A stretch of 64,000 nt of DNA from DATFVA01 sp963832715 (GTDB lineage Bacteria > Bacteroidota > Ignavibacteria > Ignavibacteriales > Ignavibacteriaceae), in the NCBI GenBank assembly GCA_963832715.1, contig CAWHVB010000006.1, forward strand, positions 186,001 through 250,000, read 5' to 3'. This document shows, piece by piece, positions 18,956 through 27,774 of the stretch. How positions within the stretch are numbered: position 1 is the stretch's first letter; each line of letters opens with the position of its first letter. The position numbers and the translations under genes were made by a program. The notes beneath the pieces were generated by a model. It saw nothing but the letters and a program-made list of their open reading frames with translations, was not told where the DNA came from and ran no database searches.

Positions 18956-20251
18956 TTATTTTAGTAATATCATTTTCTTTACCGAGATGCGGCCGTTAGC
19001 CGTCATTTTGTAAAAATAAACGCCGCCCGGATAATCAGAAGCATTAAAGATAGTTGAATAAGTCCCTGCTTCTTTTACTCCATTAACCAGAGTGGCAATC
19101 TCTTTTCCAAGGATATCAAAAACTTTCAGGTTTACTAAACTTCTCTCGCTGATTGAATATGTTATGGTTGTTGCAGGGTTAAAGGGATTCGGATAATTCT
19201 GGAGTAAACTGAAGCTGCCGGGAATCTCAGAACCGTCCTCTTCGCTGACACCTGTGATAGATGAATAATAACCATGTACTTCATTGGCACCGATAAAGCC
19301 GATTGTAAATCCATCTGGATTCTGAAAAACCATATCAACATCGTAACTTACCCAGTTGTTATTTTCCCAGGCTTCTCCATAGATTGATTCGATATAGTGT
19401 TCCGCATTGTAAGTGTATTTCAACCTGGAGGTGTTAATCCATTCATTATTTATCCAATCCTGGTCAACTACACTGATCCTGTCATGGTGCTCATCGTTGG
19501 TGATATTTCTCCTCACCAGGTTTACCCAGTGTTCATTGGACCATGTACCGGATATAATAGAATCCACATCTGTGCCGTTTGCGGTATAATAAAAGACTGA
19601 TTTTTTATCGTTCTGCCATCCGGCGCCTGCCGGGATCTGGAATATAATGGAATCGACCTTACCTGGTTCTGAATAATATCTAGTAGATAAAAACAAATCG
19701 TTCCAGGAGCTACCAGCCCATACCTGTTCTAGGGTAGTTTCAATATTTCCGGAAGGAGTATATGTAAATAAGGTGTTCAGCGTGTTAATCCATTGCGGAT
19801 TAGTGTATGTCTGAATTTCCTGACGGGAAAGAAATCCATTCTCATAAAAGTATGCAGTAGAGTAAGTGGAGTCCCATCCATTGGAGTTCCGATCCAGGTC
19901 ATATGCCTGGATTAAATTGTCCTGACCGTCGTAAAAATAATTGCTTTTAAAAATGTTTTCCCATTCATTCCCGATGTACGACGAAACCAGCTGCTCAGAC
20001 ATCAGGTTATTTATATTGTACTGGAATTTGTGTTTTGAATAAGAGAAAACGGTTATTGATTGGACGGTTAAACTATCAAGCCTGATGAAGTTATTGCTTT
20101 TACCTGGATTTAAATTCAGTGCAGGCAACAAGTTATTGAATATTCTTTCATTTACAGAAACAGGGAAGCGATTATGAGAAAGCTGCCCGGATAGAAAAGG
20201 AGAATACAGAGACAAAAGAATAATATTAATGACCCCGATAGTTTTTATCAT
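18956..20251 (-). CDS. Secreted protein with T9SS type A sorting domain
   Basis: 431 residues with an N-terminal signal (MIKTIGVINIILLSLYSPFLSG). A long repeat region follows in which aromatic strands YxxxGxxxSxxxQ and WxNxxxxxYTYxxxG recur, resembling YD/RHS-like two-strand repeats around Trp and Tyr. The last 85 residues are a T9SS sorting domain with NYPNPFNPATTITYSIS and terminal KKMILLK. It should be exported across both membranes. It is a single gene between the PNPOx-like gene and a long AT-rich gap. Function unknown; surface structure or adhesion is possible. Confidence 0.83.
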   Translation of the reverse strand: MIKTIGVINIILLSLYSPFLSGQLSHNRFPVSVNERIFNNLLPALNLNPGKSNNFIRLDSLTVQSITVFSYSKHKFQYNINNLMSEQLVSSYIGNEWENIFKSNYFYDGQDNLIQAYDLDRNSNGWDSTYSTAYFYENGFLSRQEIQTYTNPQWINTLNTLFTYTPSGNIETTLEQVWAGSSWNDLFLSTRYYSEPGKVDSIIFQIPAGAGWQNDKKSVFYYTANGTDVDSIISGTWSNEHWVNLVRRNITNDEHHDRISVVDQDWINNEWINTSRLKYTYNAEHYIESIYGEAWENNNWVSYDVDMVFQNPDGFTIGFIGANEVHGYYSSITGVSEEDGSEIPGSFSLLQNYPNPFNPATTITYSISERSLVNLKVFDILGKEIATLVNGVKEAGTYSTIFNASDYPGGVYFYKMTANGRISVKKMILLK

Positions 20252-20406
20252 ATCTTTCTCCCGCTATTATCAGACACAACTTATCAAGAAATAATTTAAT
20301 AAAAAAGTTACGATAATGGTATAAATTTGATTTCCATTTTATAGAAATTTCCCCAGTTTATTTCACGTTGATGGTTGATTTTGAGCTGTTGAGAGTTTCA
20401 ACATTT

Positions 20407-20557
20407 TGACAAAATGTCAGTCACAGGGTTTATGACGGAGAAAGGACGGAGTTATGACGGAGAAGGAACGGAGAAGGACTCAAAATGAGACACATTAAAA
20501 ACTGCGAAATAATGCAATTTTCGGCTGTTGAAAAAATACACATTTGACAAAATGTCA
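20407..20557. promoter_or_regulatory. Twin palindromic sites TGACAAAATGTCA upstream of a lipoprotein gene
   Basis: The perfect inverted repeat TGACA-AAA-TGTCA occurs twice, at 20407-20419 and 20545-20557. Both copies are preceded by ATTT or CATT and followed by GTCA, giving a shared core of about 17 bases. They lie in the 479-bp gap 5' of both the T9SS gene (minus) and the lipoprotein gene (plus). The second site ends 173 bp before the lipoprotein ATG. The symmetry and spacing (138 bp) suggest a dimeric regulator binding twice, possibly with looping. Its identity is unknown. Confidence 0.5.
20430..20473 (+). repeat. 22-bp tandem duplication
   Basis: TTATGACGGAGAAAGGACGG (plus AG) at 20430-20451 is followed directly by a second 22-base copy at 20452-20473 that differs only by AAAGGA versus AAGGAA. 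It lies between the two TGACAAAATGTCA palindromes. The rest of the 20252-20730 gap is AT-rich and shows no other convincing feature. Confidence 0.65.
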
Positions 20558-20730
20558 GTCAGGATTTTCCGATTTTTTACTGTCGAATTTACTTCCTCTT
20601 ATCTAATCCTTTTCTTAAAACCTTCCTACTTGCCTGTTTCTCACAGGACGACTCGTTATCACTTTTACTTCCTTTTTCTGCGTTTAGTAGTAGAAGCAAA
20701 TTTTTTACAAAAAAAACGTGGAGATGAAAG

Positions 20731-21294
20731 ATGAAAAAAACATTTTACCTGGTATTTGCCGTAGCATTTACCGCAATCATGTTAACAGGATGTTCAAAAA
20801 ACAGCAACCCAGTAGCAACCGATACCGGCAGTACAGGAGGAGATCCTGATCCTGTAGTGATAAATACTCCCATAAAAATGCACATTACAGAGATCCGCGT
20901 AAAACGGTTCCCGGAAAAGAATCCTGAGGGGAAATACTGGGACGTCAATAATCCTATACTGCCTCTAACGAGAAGACCGGATGTGTTCGTAGAGCTTAGC
21001 CAGGGCGGCACCACAATATACCGCTCAAATACTGAGCATGACGCTTATTATTTATCGACTTATACTTATACCAAAGCGCATTCCAGCTCAAATCCGGACC
21101 TCCCATATGATGCATCGGTGTCAAAAGAATATAAGCTTGAGGTTTTGGACGATGACGTTGTGTTTGATGATAATATGGCTTCCTTAACTTTTATGCCGCT
21201 GGATTACTATAAAAATGATAACGCAGAGAGGTTCGGCATAGATGAGACTATTAAAGGAGTCGGCATACAGATTTACGGCACGTGGGTTTATTGA
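20731..21294 (+). CDS. Lipoprotein, possible C2-like beta sandwich
   Basis: 187 residues, ATG preceded by GGAG at 7-8 nt. The signal peptide ends in lipobox LTGC (MKKTFYLVFAVAFTAIMLTGC), followed by a Ser/Gly/Asp/Pro linker. The mature domain reads KMHITEIRVKRFPE, RPDVFVELSQGG, DLPYDASVSKEYKLEVLDDD and DDNMASLTFMPLDYY. This order of strands and acidic loops resembles C2 domains, with candidate Ca2+-binding Asp residues in the LDDDVVFDDN loop. The fold assignment is my inference. Localisation should be inner or outer membrane lipid anchor. Twin palindromes upstream may control it. Confidence 0.75.
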   Translation: MKKTFYLVFAVAFTAIMLTGCSKNSNPVATDTGSTGGDPDPVVINTPIKMHITEIRVKRFPEKNPEGKYWDVNNPILPLTRRPDVFVELSQGGTTIYRSNTEHDAYYLSTYTYTKAHSSSNPDLPYDASVSKEYKLEVLDDDVVFDDNMASLTFMPLDYYKNDNAERFGIDETIKGVGIQIYGTWVY

Positions 21295-21567
21295 TTATTA
21301 AATTAAATATCAAGTCCTTTGTGAGCAAAGGATGGAAAGTCAGCCTCCTCAGCAAATAACGCAATACTTTTATTTTATACCAGGAATAGCATTCTGTTGA
21401 ACTAATTAAAAATATGGGCAGAAATTTGTGAATAGTTGAGGCTGCCTGAATGTGTTAATCTGCTGAAATATTCGGGCAGGAAAAAATGGGTAACGGGAAG
21501 GGGACTTAATCCTTGTATCAAAAGTTCATTAAAAGTAATTTAATGTACTATATCAATTAAACATAAT

Positions 21568-22258
21568 ATGAACAGAAGTTTTATTTTTGTTTTTCTCTTT
21601 TTAATTCCACATTTCTTATACAGTCAGGACAACAGAAGAATGGAAGATTTCGGAAATCTTAAACGGTATAGCGAAGAAAATAAATTACTCTGGTACTGCA
21701 GCCTCGGCTGAAGAGCGGGTAGTGTTAATGGGCAATTCTATTACTGAGTTCTGGGGGGAGATTGACAGCAGTTTCTTTAAAGGAAAACCGTACGTTAACA
21801 GGGGAATAAGCGGGCAAACAACTTCTCAGATGCTCCTGCGTTTCCGTCAGGATGTAATCGATCTTAACCCGTCAGTGGTTGTGATTCTTGCCGGCATAAA
21901 TGATATCGCTGAGAATACAGGTCCTATAGAACTGGTTGATGTTTTTGGAAATATTGTTTCGATGTGCCAGCTTGCCCGCGCAAACAATATCGGTGTAGTG
22001 CTTTGTTCAGTTCTTCCCGCTGCTGATTTTCCCTGGAACCCGGGATTGAAGCCTGCCGATAAAGTAATAAAACTGAATACTATGCTGAAGACTTACTGTG
22101 TGGAAAATGATATTATTTATCTCGATTATTATTCTCATATGGTTAATGATAAAAAAGGGCTTGATAAAGAACTTGCAGAGGATGGCGTCCACCCGACTCT
22201 TGCCGGCTATAGACTGATGGAACCTCTCCTTGAGCAGGCGTTGGGAAAGGTCCGTTAA
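21568..22258 (+). pseudogene. SGNH/GDSL hydrolase with a one-base frameshift after the signal peptide region
   Basis: The ATG at 21568 begins a signal peptide (MNRSFIFVFLFLIPHFLYSQ) and the family-typical DFGNLKRYSEENKLL, then the frame stops at 21709. One frame over, the protein continues GTAASAEERVVLMGNSITEFW to a stop at 22258, so a single extra base lies near 21686-21692. All catalytic blocks are intact downstream: GNSITEFW (nucleophile Ser), RGISGQTT, VVILAGINDI and DGVHPT (Asp-x-x-His). It would be an exported acyl-ester or acetyl-ester hydrolase. Translation from the GTG at 21722 could give only an unexported fragment lacking the first strand. Confidence 0.8.
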
Positions 22259-22330
22259 ATAAAAAGTTAGAAGTGAGAAGAAAAAGGAAGGTGCAAAATC
22301 TCTTCCAGCGATGGGGAGGATAGAAAGAAA

Positions 22331-23179
22331 ATGAACAAAGTTAAAGGTCTGCTGAAATTAATTCGGTTTGAACTTCCTTTGGCTGCAGGTATATGCGTGA
22401 TAATGGGGCAAATATTTGCAAAGGGCCGCTTCGCTCCGCCCTATTTAATAATAACAGGGTTCCTTTCAGTGTTTCTAATCTCTGCTTGTATCCTGGTTCT
22501 TAATGATTATTATGATGTGGAAACCGATAGAATTAATGCTCCGGAAAGACCTATTCCCTCAAATCTCGTATCCCCAGCTGAAGCTTTAGTATTTTCAATA
22601 CTGTTAATGATTGCCGGACTTATTCTCAGTATTTTAATCAGCACGGAATTGTTTATCATTTCTTTGATCCTTGCAGTAACAGGATTTCTTTATAACAAAT
22701 ACTTCAAGAAAACAGGCCTTCCGGGCAACCTGATGGTTAGTATCTCAGTGGGAATGACATTTATTTTCGGCGGCGCATCGGTCGGATTTCCGTTCCATCG
22801 ATTGGTGATACTCTTTGCCTTCATTGCCGCGCTGGTTGACCTGGGAGAAGAGATAGCTGCTGATTCTACCGATGTTAAAGGAGATATGGTTATTGAATCT
22901 AGTTCACTTGCTATTTCACTCGGCGATAAGACAGCAGTAAGGATAAGCGGTTCATTGTTCCTTATCGTGATCCTTTTGACTTTTGTTCCTTTTATCACGC
23001 AATGGCTTTCTCCGGTATACCTGTTTTCAATCGGAGTGATGGATTCGGCAATCGCTTATGGATCAATTATGATTTTAAGAACAAGAGCCAGGAAGAGAAA
23101 GAAATATATAAGAATAATTTATCTCGGAGCTACTCTGGGACTTGTATTGTTCCTTGTGATGCGTTTAGCCGGAATTTAG
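22331..23179 (+). CDS. UbiA-family prenyltransferase
   Basis: 282 residues with about eight membrane segments. Both metal/diphosphate-binding motifs of the UbiA superfamily are present: NDYYDVETDRINAPERPIP in loop 2 and DLGEEIAADSTDVKGD in loop 6. These enzymes transfer a polyprenyl chain to an aromatic or glycerophosphate acceptor. The ERPIPS wording and size resemble the geranylgeranylglycerol-phosphate and chlorophyll/menaquinone branches. The acceptor cannot be decided here. A methyltransferase of the isoprenylcysteine carboxyl methyltransferase type follows after 36 bp, so the two may act together on an isoprenoid or lipid. Confidence 0.87.
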   Translation: MNKVKGLLKLIRFELPLAAGICVIMGQIFAKGRFAPPYLIITGFLSVFLISACILVLNDYYDVETDRINAPERPIPSNLVSPAEALVFSILLMIAGLILSILISTELFIISLILAVTGFLYNKYFKKTGLPGNLMVSISVGMTFIFGGASVGFPFHRLVILFAFIAALVDLGEEIAADSTDVKGDMVIESSSLAISLGDKTAVRISGSLFLIVILLTFVPFITQWLSPVYLFSIGVMDSAIAYGSIMILRTRARKRKKYIRIIYLGATLGLVLFLVMRLAGI

Positions 23180-23215
23180 CCTGAAAATATAAATTTAATA
23201 AAAGGAGGGTGAGTA

Positions 23216-23671
23216 ATGAAACTGAAAGTGCTTGTGGGGAGCGGTGGTAAGATAATGCTGACTGCACTTCCCTTTATAATTACCGGTGTAATATTTAATA
23301 TTTTATACCCCCGTATTTTCAGCGTGGGCGGACCGAATCAACTCTTACAGATTTTATCAATTGTTATACTTATTCCAGGTTTAATCGTGTGGGTATGGTC
23401 AGTCATTTTAATCCTTTCCTGCGTTCCGAAGAAGAAACTGATCACCAGCGGACCTTATAGTATTGTAATGCATCCTTTATATACAGGTGTTTCCTTACTT
23501 GTACTTCCCTGGATAGGGTTTTTATTAAACACCTGGCTGGGTTTCCTGCTCGGCCTTGTCGTCTATTTCGCTTCAAGAACGTATTCAATGGAAGAAGAAA
23601 AAATGCTGGCCGGAATTTTTGGTGCAGAATGGGAATCGTATCTGAAAAAAATCAGGATCAAATGGTTGTAA
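23216..23671 (+). CDS. ICMT/PEMT-like membrane methyltransferase
   Basis: 151 residues with four membrane segments. The C-terminal signature of the isoprenylcysteine carboxyl methyltransferase/phospholipid methyltransferase family is clear: TSGPYSIVMHPLYTGVS, then EEEKMLAGIFGAEWESYLKK. The His-Pro-x-Tyr and the Glu-Glu pair bind S-adenosylmethionine in this family. A near-ideal AAAGGAGGGTGAGTA precedes the ATG. It follows the UbiA-family gene by 36 bp and probably modifies an isoprenoid, fatty or phospholipid product. The substrate is inferred only from context. Confidence 0.83.
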   Translation: MKLKVLVGSGGKIMLTALPFIITGVIFNILYPRIFSVGGPNQLLQILSIVILIPGLIVWVWSVILILSCVPKKKLITSGPYSIVMHPLYTGVSLLVLPWIGFLLNTWLGFLLGLVVYFASRTYSMEEEKMLAGIFGAEWESYLKKIRIKWL

Positions 23672-23842
23672 ATCCATTGATTTATATGCCGCTGTTTCCT
23701 TACTCTTTATGCGAAGTCCAGCCACATAGTCAGTATCCACCGGGTTTATGCTGAATGTTTTTGATGTCTGCGAAAATAGACTTGGTGATATTAGAAAATA
23801 AAATTGAATTAAATGATCCGGCAGGTTGTCTTAATATTCAGA

Positions 23843-25660
23843 TTATTTATCCCGGAAATGCTGAAGCAGTATATCAGCTTTTTTCTTTCCCACAATATTT
23901 GAAAGCTGATCAAAAGAGGAATTTTTTATTGCGTTCAAGCTGCCTAATTCCTTCAACAAGATCTGCGCAGTGGAGGGACCGATACCGTTTATATCTGTAA
24001 GTTCAGTCTTTATGGTCCTCTTGCTTCTTCTTCCCCTGTGAAAGGTGATCGCAAAACGGTGAGCTTCATCTCTTACCTGCTGAAGCAGTTTGAGTCCTGA
24101 TGAAGTTTTGGGAATGGATTCGGCTTCAGATTTCCCGGGAAAGAAAACTTCCTCCAAACGTTTTGCCAACCCGATTATGTTATAATCTTTGAACCCGAGT
24201 TCCTCCAAGATTTCAACTGCGCTGGATAATTGCCCCTTTCCTCCGTCCACCATGATAAGATCTGGAGGAGGAGCATTTTCTTCTTTAAGCTTCGAGTATC
24301 TTCTCCGGATCACTTCCTGCATACTTGCGAAATCGTCAGGTCCGTCTACACTTTTAATAATAAATTTCCTGTACTGACTTTTCTTAGGTTTACCGTCTTC
24401 GAACACTACCATACTAGCCACGGAATCGGTTCCCTGCAAATTCGATATATCGAAGCATTCGATTTTTCTCGGAAGGATATTCAATCTAAGATCTCTTTGT
24501 AACGCAGATACAGCATATGGTACCTGTCCCTGATTCTTCATCTTCTGCAGCTGAATTTCTTTTAACTGCAGTTTTGCATTTTCTTTGCACATTTTTACAA
24601 GCGACTTCAACGAACCCCGTTGAGGAACTGTTATCTTCACTCTCCGTTCCGCCTTACTGCTTAACCACTCTTCCAGTGTTTCTTTGTCGGGGGGCTGTTC
24701 CTCCAGAATAATCTCTTTCGGAACTTCAACAAATTCCCCGTAATAAAATTTAACCGCAGCAGAATATATATCACCTGCTTCTTCGCCGATTTCCATAGAT
24801 AGTCTAAGCTGTTTTTTACCAGTGAGTTTTCCATTCCGAATATTAAACACGGTGCATGCTGAATCTTTCCCTTCGTATGCTGCAGCAATGATATCCCTAT
24901 CGTCAAAATCATCGCTTACTACTTTCTGTTTGGAAGAAATTACGGAAAGCTGATCAACTTTATCCCGCAGTTCGGCAGCTTTCTCAAACTCAAGCAGTTC
25001 AACAGCGGTATCCATCTTTGCCTTTAATTCCTTTATCAGATCATCGGTTTTACCGCGCAGCACTTTTGTTACCTCATCTACCATTTCACCGTAGTCCTTC
25101 GCCGATATCAAACCCTCACAGGGGCCGTCGCATTTTTTTATATGGTAATCGAGACAAACTCTGAATTTTCTTTTTTCTATTGCGTCAGCTGTAATGTTAA
25201 GTTTGCAGCTCCTGATCTTAAAAACCTGGTTTATCATTCTCAACGATGACTTCATCGATTTTACATCTGTGTAAGGACCGAAATACCTGGAGCCGTCCCT
25301 GATAATCCGCCGGGTGGGATAAATCCTGGGAAAGGGCTCATTTGTAACCTTTATGTAAGGATATGATTTGTCATCTTTGAGATTTACATTATACCTCGGC
25401 TTCAGTTCCTTTATAAGATTATTTTCCAGTACCAGGGCTTCAATTTCATTGTCCGTAATAATAAGCTCAAGATCTGCCGTCTTTCCGATAAGCGTCTGAG
25501 TTTTAATTGACGGGATATTCTTCTGGAAATAAGTCCTCACCCTGTTTTTGATGTTCTTAGCCTTGCCGACATAGATCACCCTGCCGTTTTCGTTTAGAAA
25601 CTGGTAAACTCCGGGAGAATCAGGAAGGTTCTTTAATTTTGATTCAAGTAACTGGTTCAT
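23843..25660 (-). CDS. uvrC: Excinuclease ABC subunit C
   Basis: 605 residues from the ATG at 25660 (MNQLLESKLKNLPDSPGVYQ); an in-frame TTG at 25684 is less likely. The N-terminal GIY-YIG nuclease domain (GVYQFLNENGRVIYVGKAKN), a UVR motif near 200-235 (LKAKMDTAVELLEFEKAAELRD), the RNase H-like 5' nuclease domain (ECFDISNLQGTDSVASMVVF, LIMVDGGKGQL) and the C-terminal helix-hairpin-helix (INGIGPSTAQILLKELGS) are all present. It makes both incisions in nucleotide excision repair with UvrA and UvrB. Length is normal. The corA gene is 70 bp upstream on the same strand. Confidence 0.96.
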   Translation of the reverse strand: MNQLLESKLKNLPDSPGVYQFLNENGRVIYVGKAKNIKNRVRTYFQKNIPSIKTQTLIGKTADLELIITDNEIEALVLENNLIKELKPRYNVNLKDDKSYPYIKVTNEPFPRIYPTRRIIRDGSRYFGPYTDVKSMKSSLRMINQVFKIRSCKLNITADAIEKRKFRVCLDYHIKKCDGPCEGLISAKDYGEMVDEVTKVLRGKTDDLIKELKAKMDTAVELLEFEKAAELRDKVDQLSVISSKQKVVSDDFDDRDIIAAAYEGKDSACTVFNIRNGKLTGKKQLRLSMEIGEEAGDIYSAAVKFYYGEFVEVPKEIILEEQPPDKETLEEWLSSKAERRVKITVPQRGSLKSLVKMCKENAKLQLKEIQLQKMKNQGQVPYAVSALQRDLRLNILPRKIECFDISNLQGTDSVASMVVFEDGKPKKSQYRKFIIKSVDGPDDFASMQEVIRRRYSKLKEENAPPPDLIMVDGGKGQLSSAVEILEELGFKDYNIIGLAKRLEEVFFPGKSEAESIPKTSSGLKLLQQVRDEAHRFAITFHRGRRSKRTIKTELTDINGIGPSTAQILLKELGSLNAIKNSSFDQLSNIVGKKKADILLQHFRDK

Positions 25661-25729
25661 CGTATCAGTAAAATTATTGTGCAAACTTAAGGGAAAGTAT
25701 CAATCAAAAAAAGATTAAAAGCTGTCTTC

Positions 25730-26809
25730 CTACAACCAGTCCTTCTTTTTAAAGAAGAAGATCATTCCAACAGCAATAATTACCATGACAATCAGTACAG
25801 CAGGGTAGCCGTACTGCCATGTAAGTTCAGGCATATTCCATCGGCTTGCTGAAGTATTAAAATTCATTCCATAAATTCCCGCCAGAAAGGTCAGCGGGAT
25901 AAATATAGTTGATATTATAGTTAATACTTTCAAAACCTCGTTTAGTTTCTGTCCAGAGCTTGATAGGTATATTTCGAGCATCCCGTTTAACATTTCCCTG
26001 TAATTTTCCATAGTTTCAATATTCTGCCTTATATGATCGTAAAGGTCTCGAAGGAAAATATATGTTGATTTAGCAATATAAGGATAGCGCTCACGTTCAA
26101 TAGAATAAATAATATCCCTCAAAGGTGTTACTGCACGCCTGATTTTTATAATTTTTTTTCTCAGATCATGAATAGTTTCAATGGTCGACTTTGTAGGCTC
26201 GTATATGAGATCATCTTCAAGACCCTCTATAACCTCATCCATATCCATTAATACGAAAAAATAATTATCGACTATTGCATCCAGCAGCCTGTACATAAGG
26301 TAGTCTGCTCCCAGCTTCCTGATCCGGCCTTTATCGCTCCTGATCCTGTCCCTGATCAGGTCGAATACATCCCCTTCCTCTTCCTGAAAAGTCAGAAGAC
26401 AATTATCCTTTGAGAGTATGAAGGAAACCTGTTCAATTTTCAGTTCTTTATTTTCTTTTTTGGTATCAATCATTTTAGCAACGAGAAAAAGGTATTTATC
26501 GTAATCCTCAAGTTTCGGAAGGTGATTAACGTTCAGAATATCTTCCAGAATAAGCGGATGGATTTCGAATATTTCGCCAATCTTCGACAGCTTATCGACC
26601 TCATGCAGACCGCAGATATTTATCCAGCTTATCCGTCCGTCTTCCTTAAAATGTTTTAACTCATCAACATTTTTAATTTCTTTTTCGTAAAACGTATTAT
26701 CATCATAATCAAAACTCGTTATCTTCATTGATGACATCTTCTGCTCGCCGGTGAAAATTAGTGACCCCGGGGGCATACCTCTTTTGCTTCTGTAAGTACG
26801 TTTTGCCAT
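25730..26809 (-). CDS. corA: CorA-type Mg2+/Co2+ transporter
   Basis: 359 residues. The large cytoplasmic alpha/beta domain (HPLILEDILNVNHLPKLEDYDKYLF) leads to a long stalk helix and two C-terminal membrane helices separated by YGMNF, the ion-selectivity loop of CorA channels. The C-terminus ends in a basic FFFKKKDWL. It imports magnesium or cobalt as a pentamer. It is upstream of uvrC on the same strand, with a small lipoprotein gene 73 bp further upstream. Confidence 0.93.
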   Translation of the reverse strand: MAKRTYRSKRGMPPGSLIFTGEQKMSSMKITSFDYDDNTFYEKEIKNVDELKHFKEDGRISWINICGLHEVDKLSKIGEIFEIHPLILEDILNVNHLPKLEDYDKYLFLVAKMIDTKKENKELKIEQVSFILSKDNCLLTFQEEEGDVFDLIRDRIRSDKGRIRKLGADYLMYRLLDAIVDNYFFVLMDMDEVIEGLEDDLIYEPTKSTIETIHDLRKKIIKIRRAVTPLRDIIYSIERERYPYIAKSTYIFLRDLYDHIRQNIETMENYREMLNGMLEIYLSSSGQKLNEVLKVLTIISTIFIPLTFLAGIYGMNFNTSASRWNMPELTWQYGYPAVLIVMVIIAVGMIFFFKKKDWL

Positions 26810-26882
26810 TGGAATTCCTTCGTGTTAATCGGAGATGAATTAAAAATAATGAATCTGAAGGAAAGAAGTTTGACCTGTAGGC

Positions 26883-27305
26883 TTAATTACTGAAAACCTG
26901 TATTCTCAGCTTGCCGCTGAAATTGTTGAAAGTAATTTCTAAATAGACGGGAGTAATGCCGTCGAGACTTGCAGATATAGGTTTGACATTTTCTGTCATC
27001 AATTTTTGGTAGACAAGCCTGTTCCCCGTATCATAAATATTAAAGCCGGCTCTTCCCTGAGAATAATCTTCAAGGGATAATAGAAGCTGAGAATGTGAAC
27101 TGTTCACCCCAGAATAGTCGAAAAAGGAAGTTGATATATTTTCTGCATTTATAATGAACGTATAAGAAGAACCCGATTTTAACCGTACCGGCTGGTTTAC
27201 ATTTCCTGCTTCATTTCCAGGGGCAATGACATCCTCACGGCAGGAAGACAACAAGATGGCGGTTAAAACCGGTAAAACCAAACCATATTTTTTTATAATA
27301 TTCAA
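26883..27305 (-). CDS. Small lipoprotein of unknown function
   Basis: 140 residues from a TTG start. The signal (MNIIKKYGLVLPVLTAILLSSC) ends with lipobox LSSC. The mature protein is beta-rich with two halves of similar rhythm: SGSSYTFIINAENI and LDGITPVYLEITFNNFSGKLRIQVF. It looks like a small extracellular binding or structural sandwich. No family recognised. It precedes corA on the same strand and borders the non-coding region with the DnaA-like boxes. Confidence 0.65.
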   Translation of the reverse strand: MNIIKKYGLVLPVLTAILLSSCREDVIAPGNEAGNVNQPVRLKSGSSYTFIINAENISTSFFDYSGVNSSHSQLLLSLEDYSQGRAGFNIYDTGNRLVYQKLMTENVKPISASLDGITPVYLEITFNNFSGKLRIQVFSN

Positions 27306-27503
27306 ATTTTTATTGTTTGATCGTCAATATAAAAATTACATTGAAATAATTCATCGCGGGATTTACACTGAATTATAAAATGGCAATTACGTGATTTATA
27401 TCATAATGATTTAAAGCACGTGTGGAACATTATGCTTTCTACAACTGAAGATAACACTATTCAAATTTGATGGTTACCAGTTTTACTTTAATGTTATTAA
27501 GTA

Positions 27504-27626
27504 TGTGGATAATCTCTGTTCAGGCTAGTACACGAAATTTTGCTTATTTGATCTAAAAAGAGACATATAAACCTGACCAGGTTTATTATTCTACGCTTTC
27601 GACAACTTATCCACATATTATCCACT
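27504..27626. other. Cluster of DnaA-box-like 9-mers in AT-rich DNA, candidate replication origin
   Basis: The 473-bp gap 27306-27778 is strongly AT-rich. It has TTATCCACA on the minus strand at 27504-27512, TTATCCACA on the plus strand at 27607-27615, and TTATCCACT at 27618-27626. The last two start 11 bp apart, about one helical turn. The first two match the general DnaA box perfectly and the third has one change. A 16-bp palindrome AAACCTGACCAGGTTT lies between them at 27569-27584. Genes on both sides point away from it. No dnaA gene is in the window, and oriC is not always beside dnaA. A DnaA-titrating or regulatory site is the alternative. Confidence 0.45.
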
Positions 27627-27696
27627 AAAATATTTGGTGATAATAAGGGTATCTAAATGTATAGTATATAATAACTTAGCAGCATATATATCGACT

Positions 27697-27774
27697 CCGG
27701 GGTATTCCTTTAATTTGAATCAGTGCAGTTAAATTATTAGTTTTGTGACAAATAGCACTATAGACATACCCCGG
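27697..27774. repeat. Inverted repeat CCGGGGTAT/ATACCCCGG in the M23 gene leader
   Basis: CCGGGGTAT at 27697-27705 and its exact reverse complement ATACCCCGG at 27766-27774 are separated by 60 AT-rich bases. The right arm ends 4 bases before the ATG at 27779, occupying the ribosome-binding position. The GC-rich arms stand out in AT-rich DNA. In RNA they could fold and hide the start; in DNA they could be two halves of a regulator site. Confidence 0.5.

Noticed and set aside
20528..20734. 68-codon open frame ending at the lipoprotein start
   Set aside because: Low-complexity Phe/Tyr/Leu-rich translation across the palindrome, no ribosome site and no family; the region is better explained as promoter DNA.
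21315..21332. Hairpin TCCTTTG-TGAG-CAAAGGA after the C2-like lipoprotein gene
   Set aside because: No T run follows and the stem is modest; not supported as a terminator. The rest of 21295-21567 shows nothing else clear.
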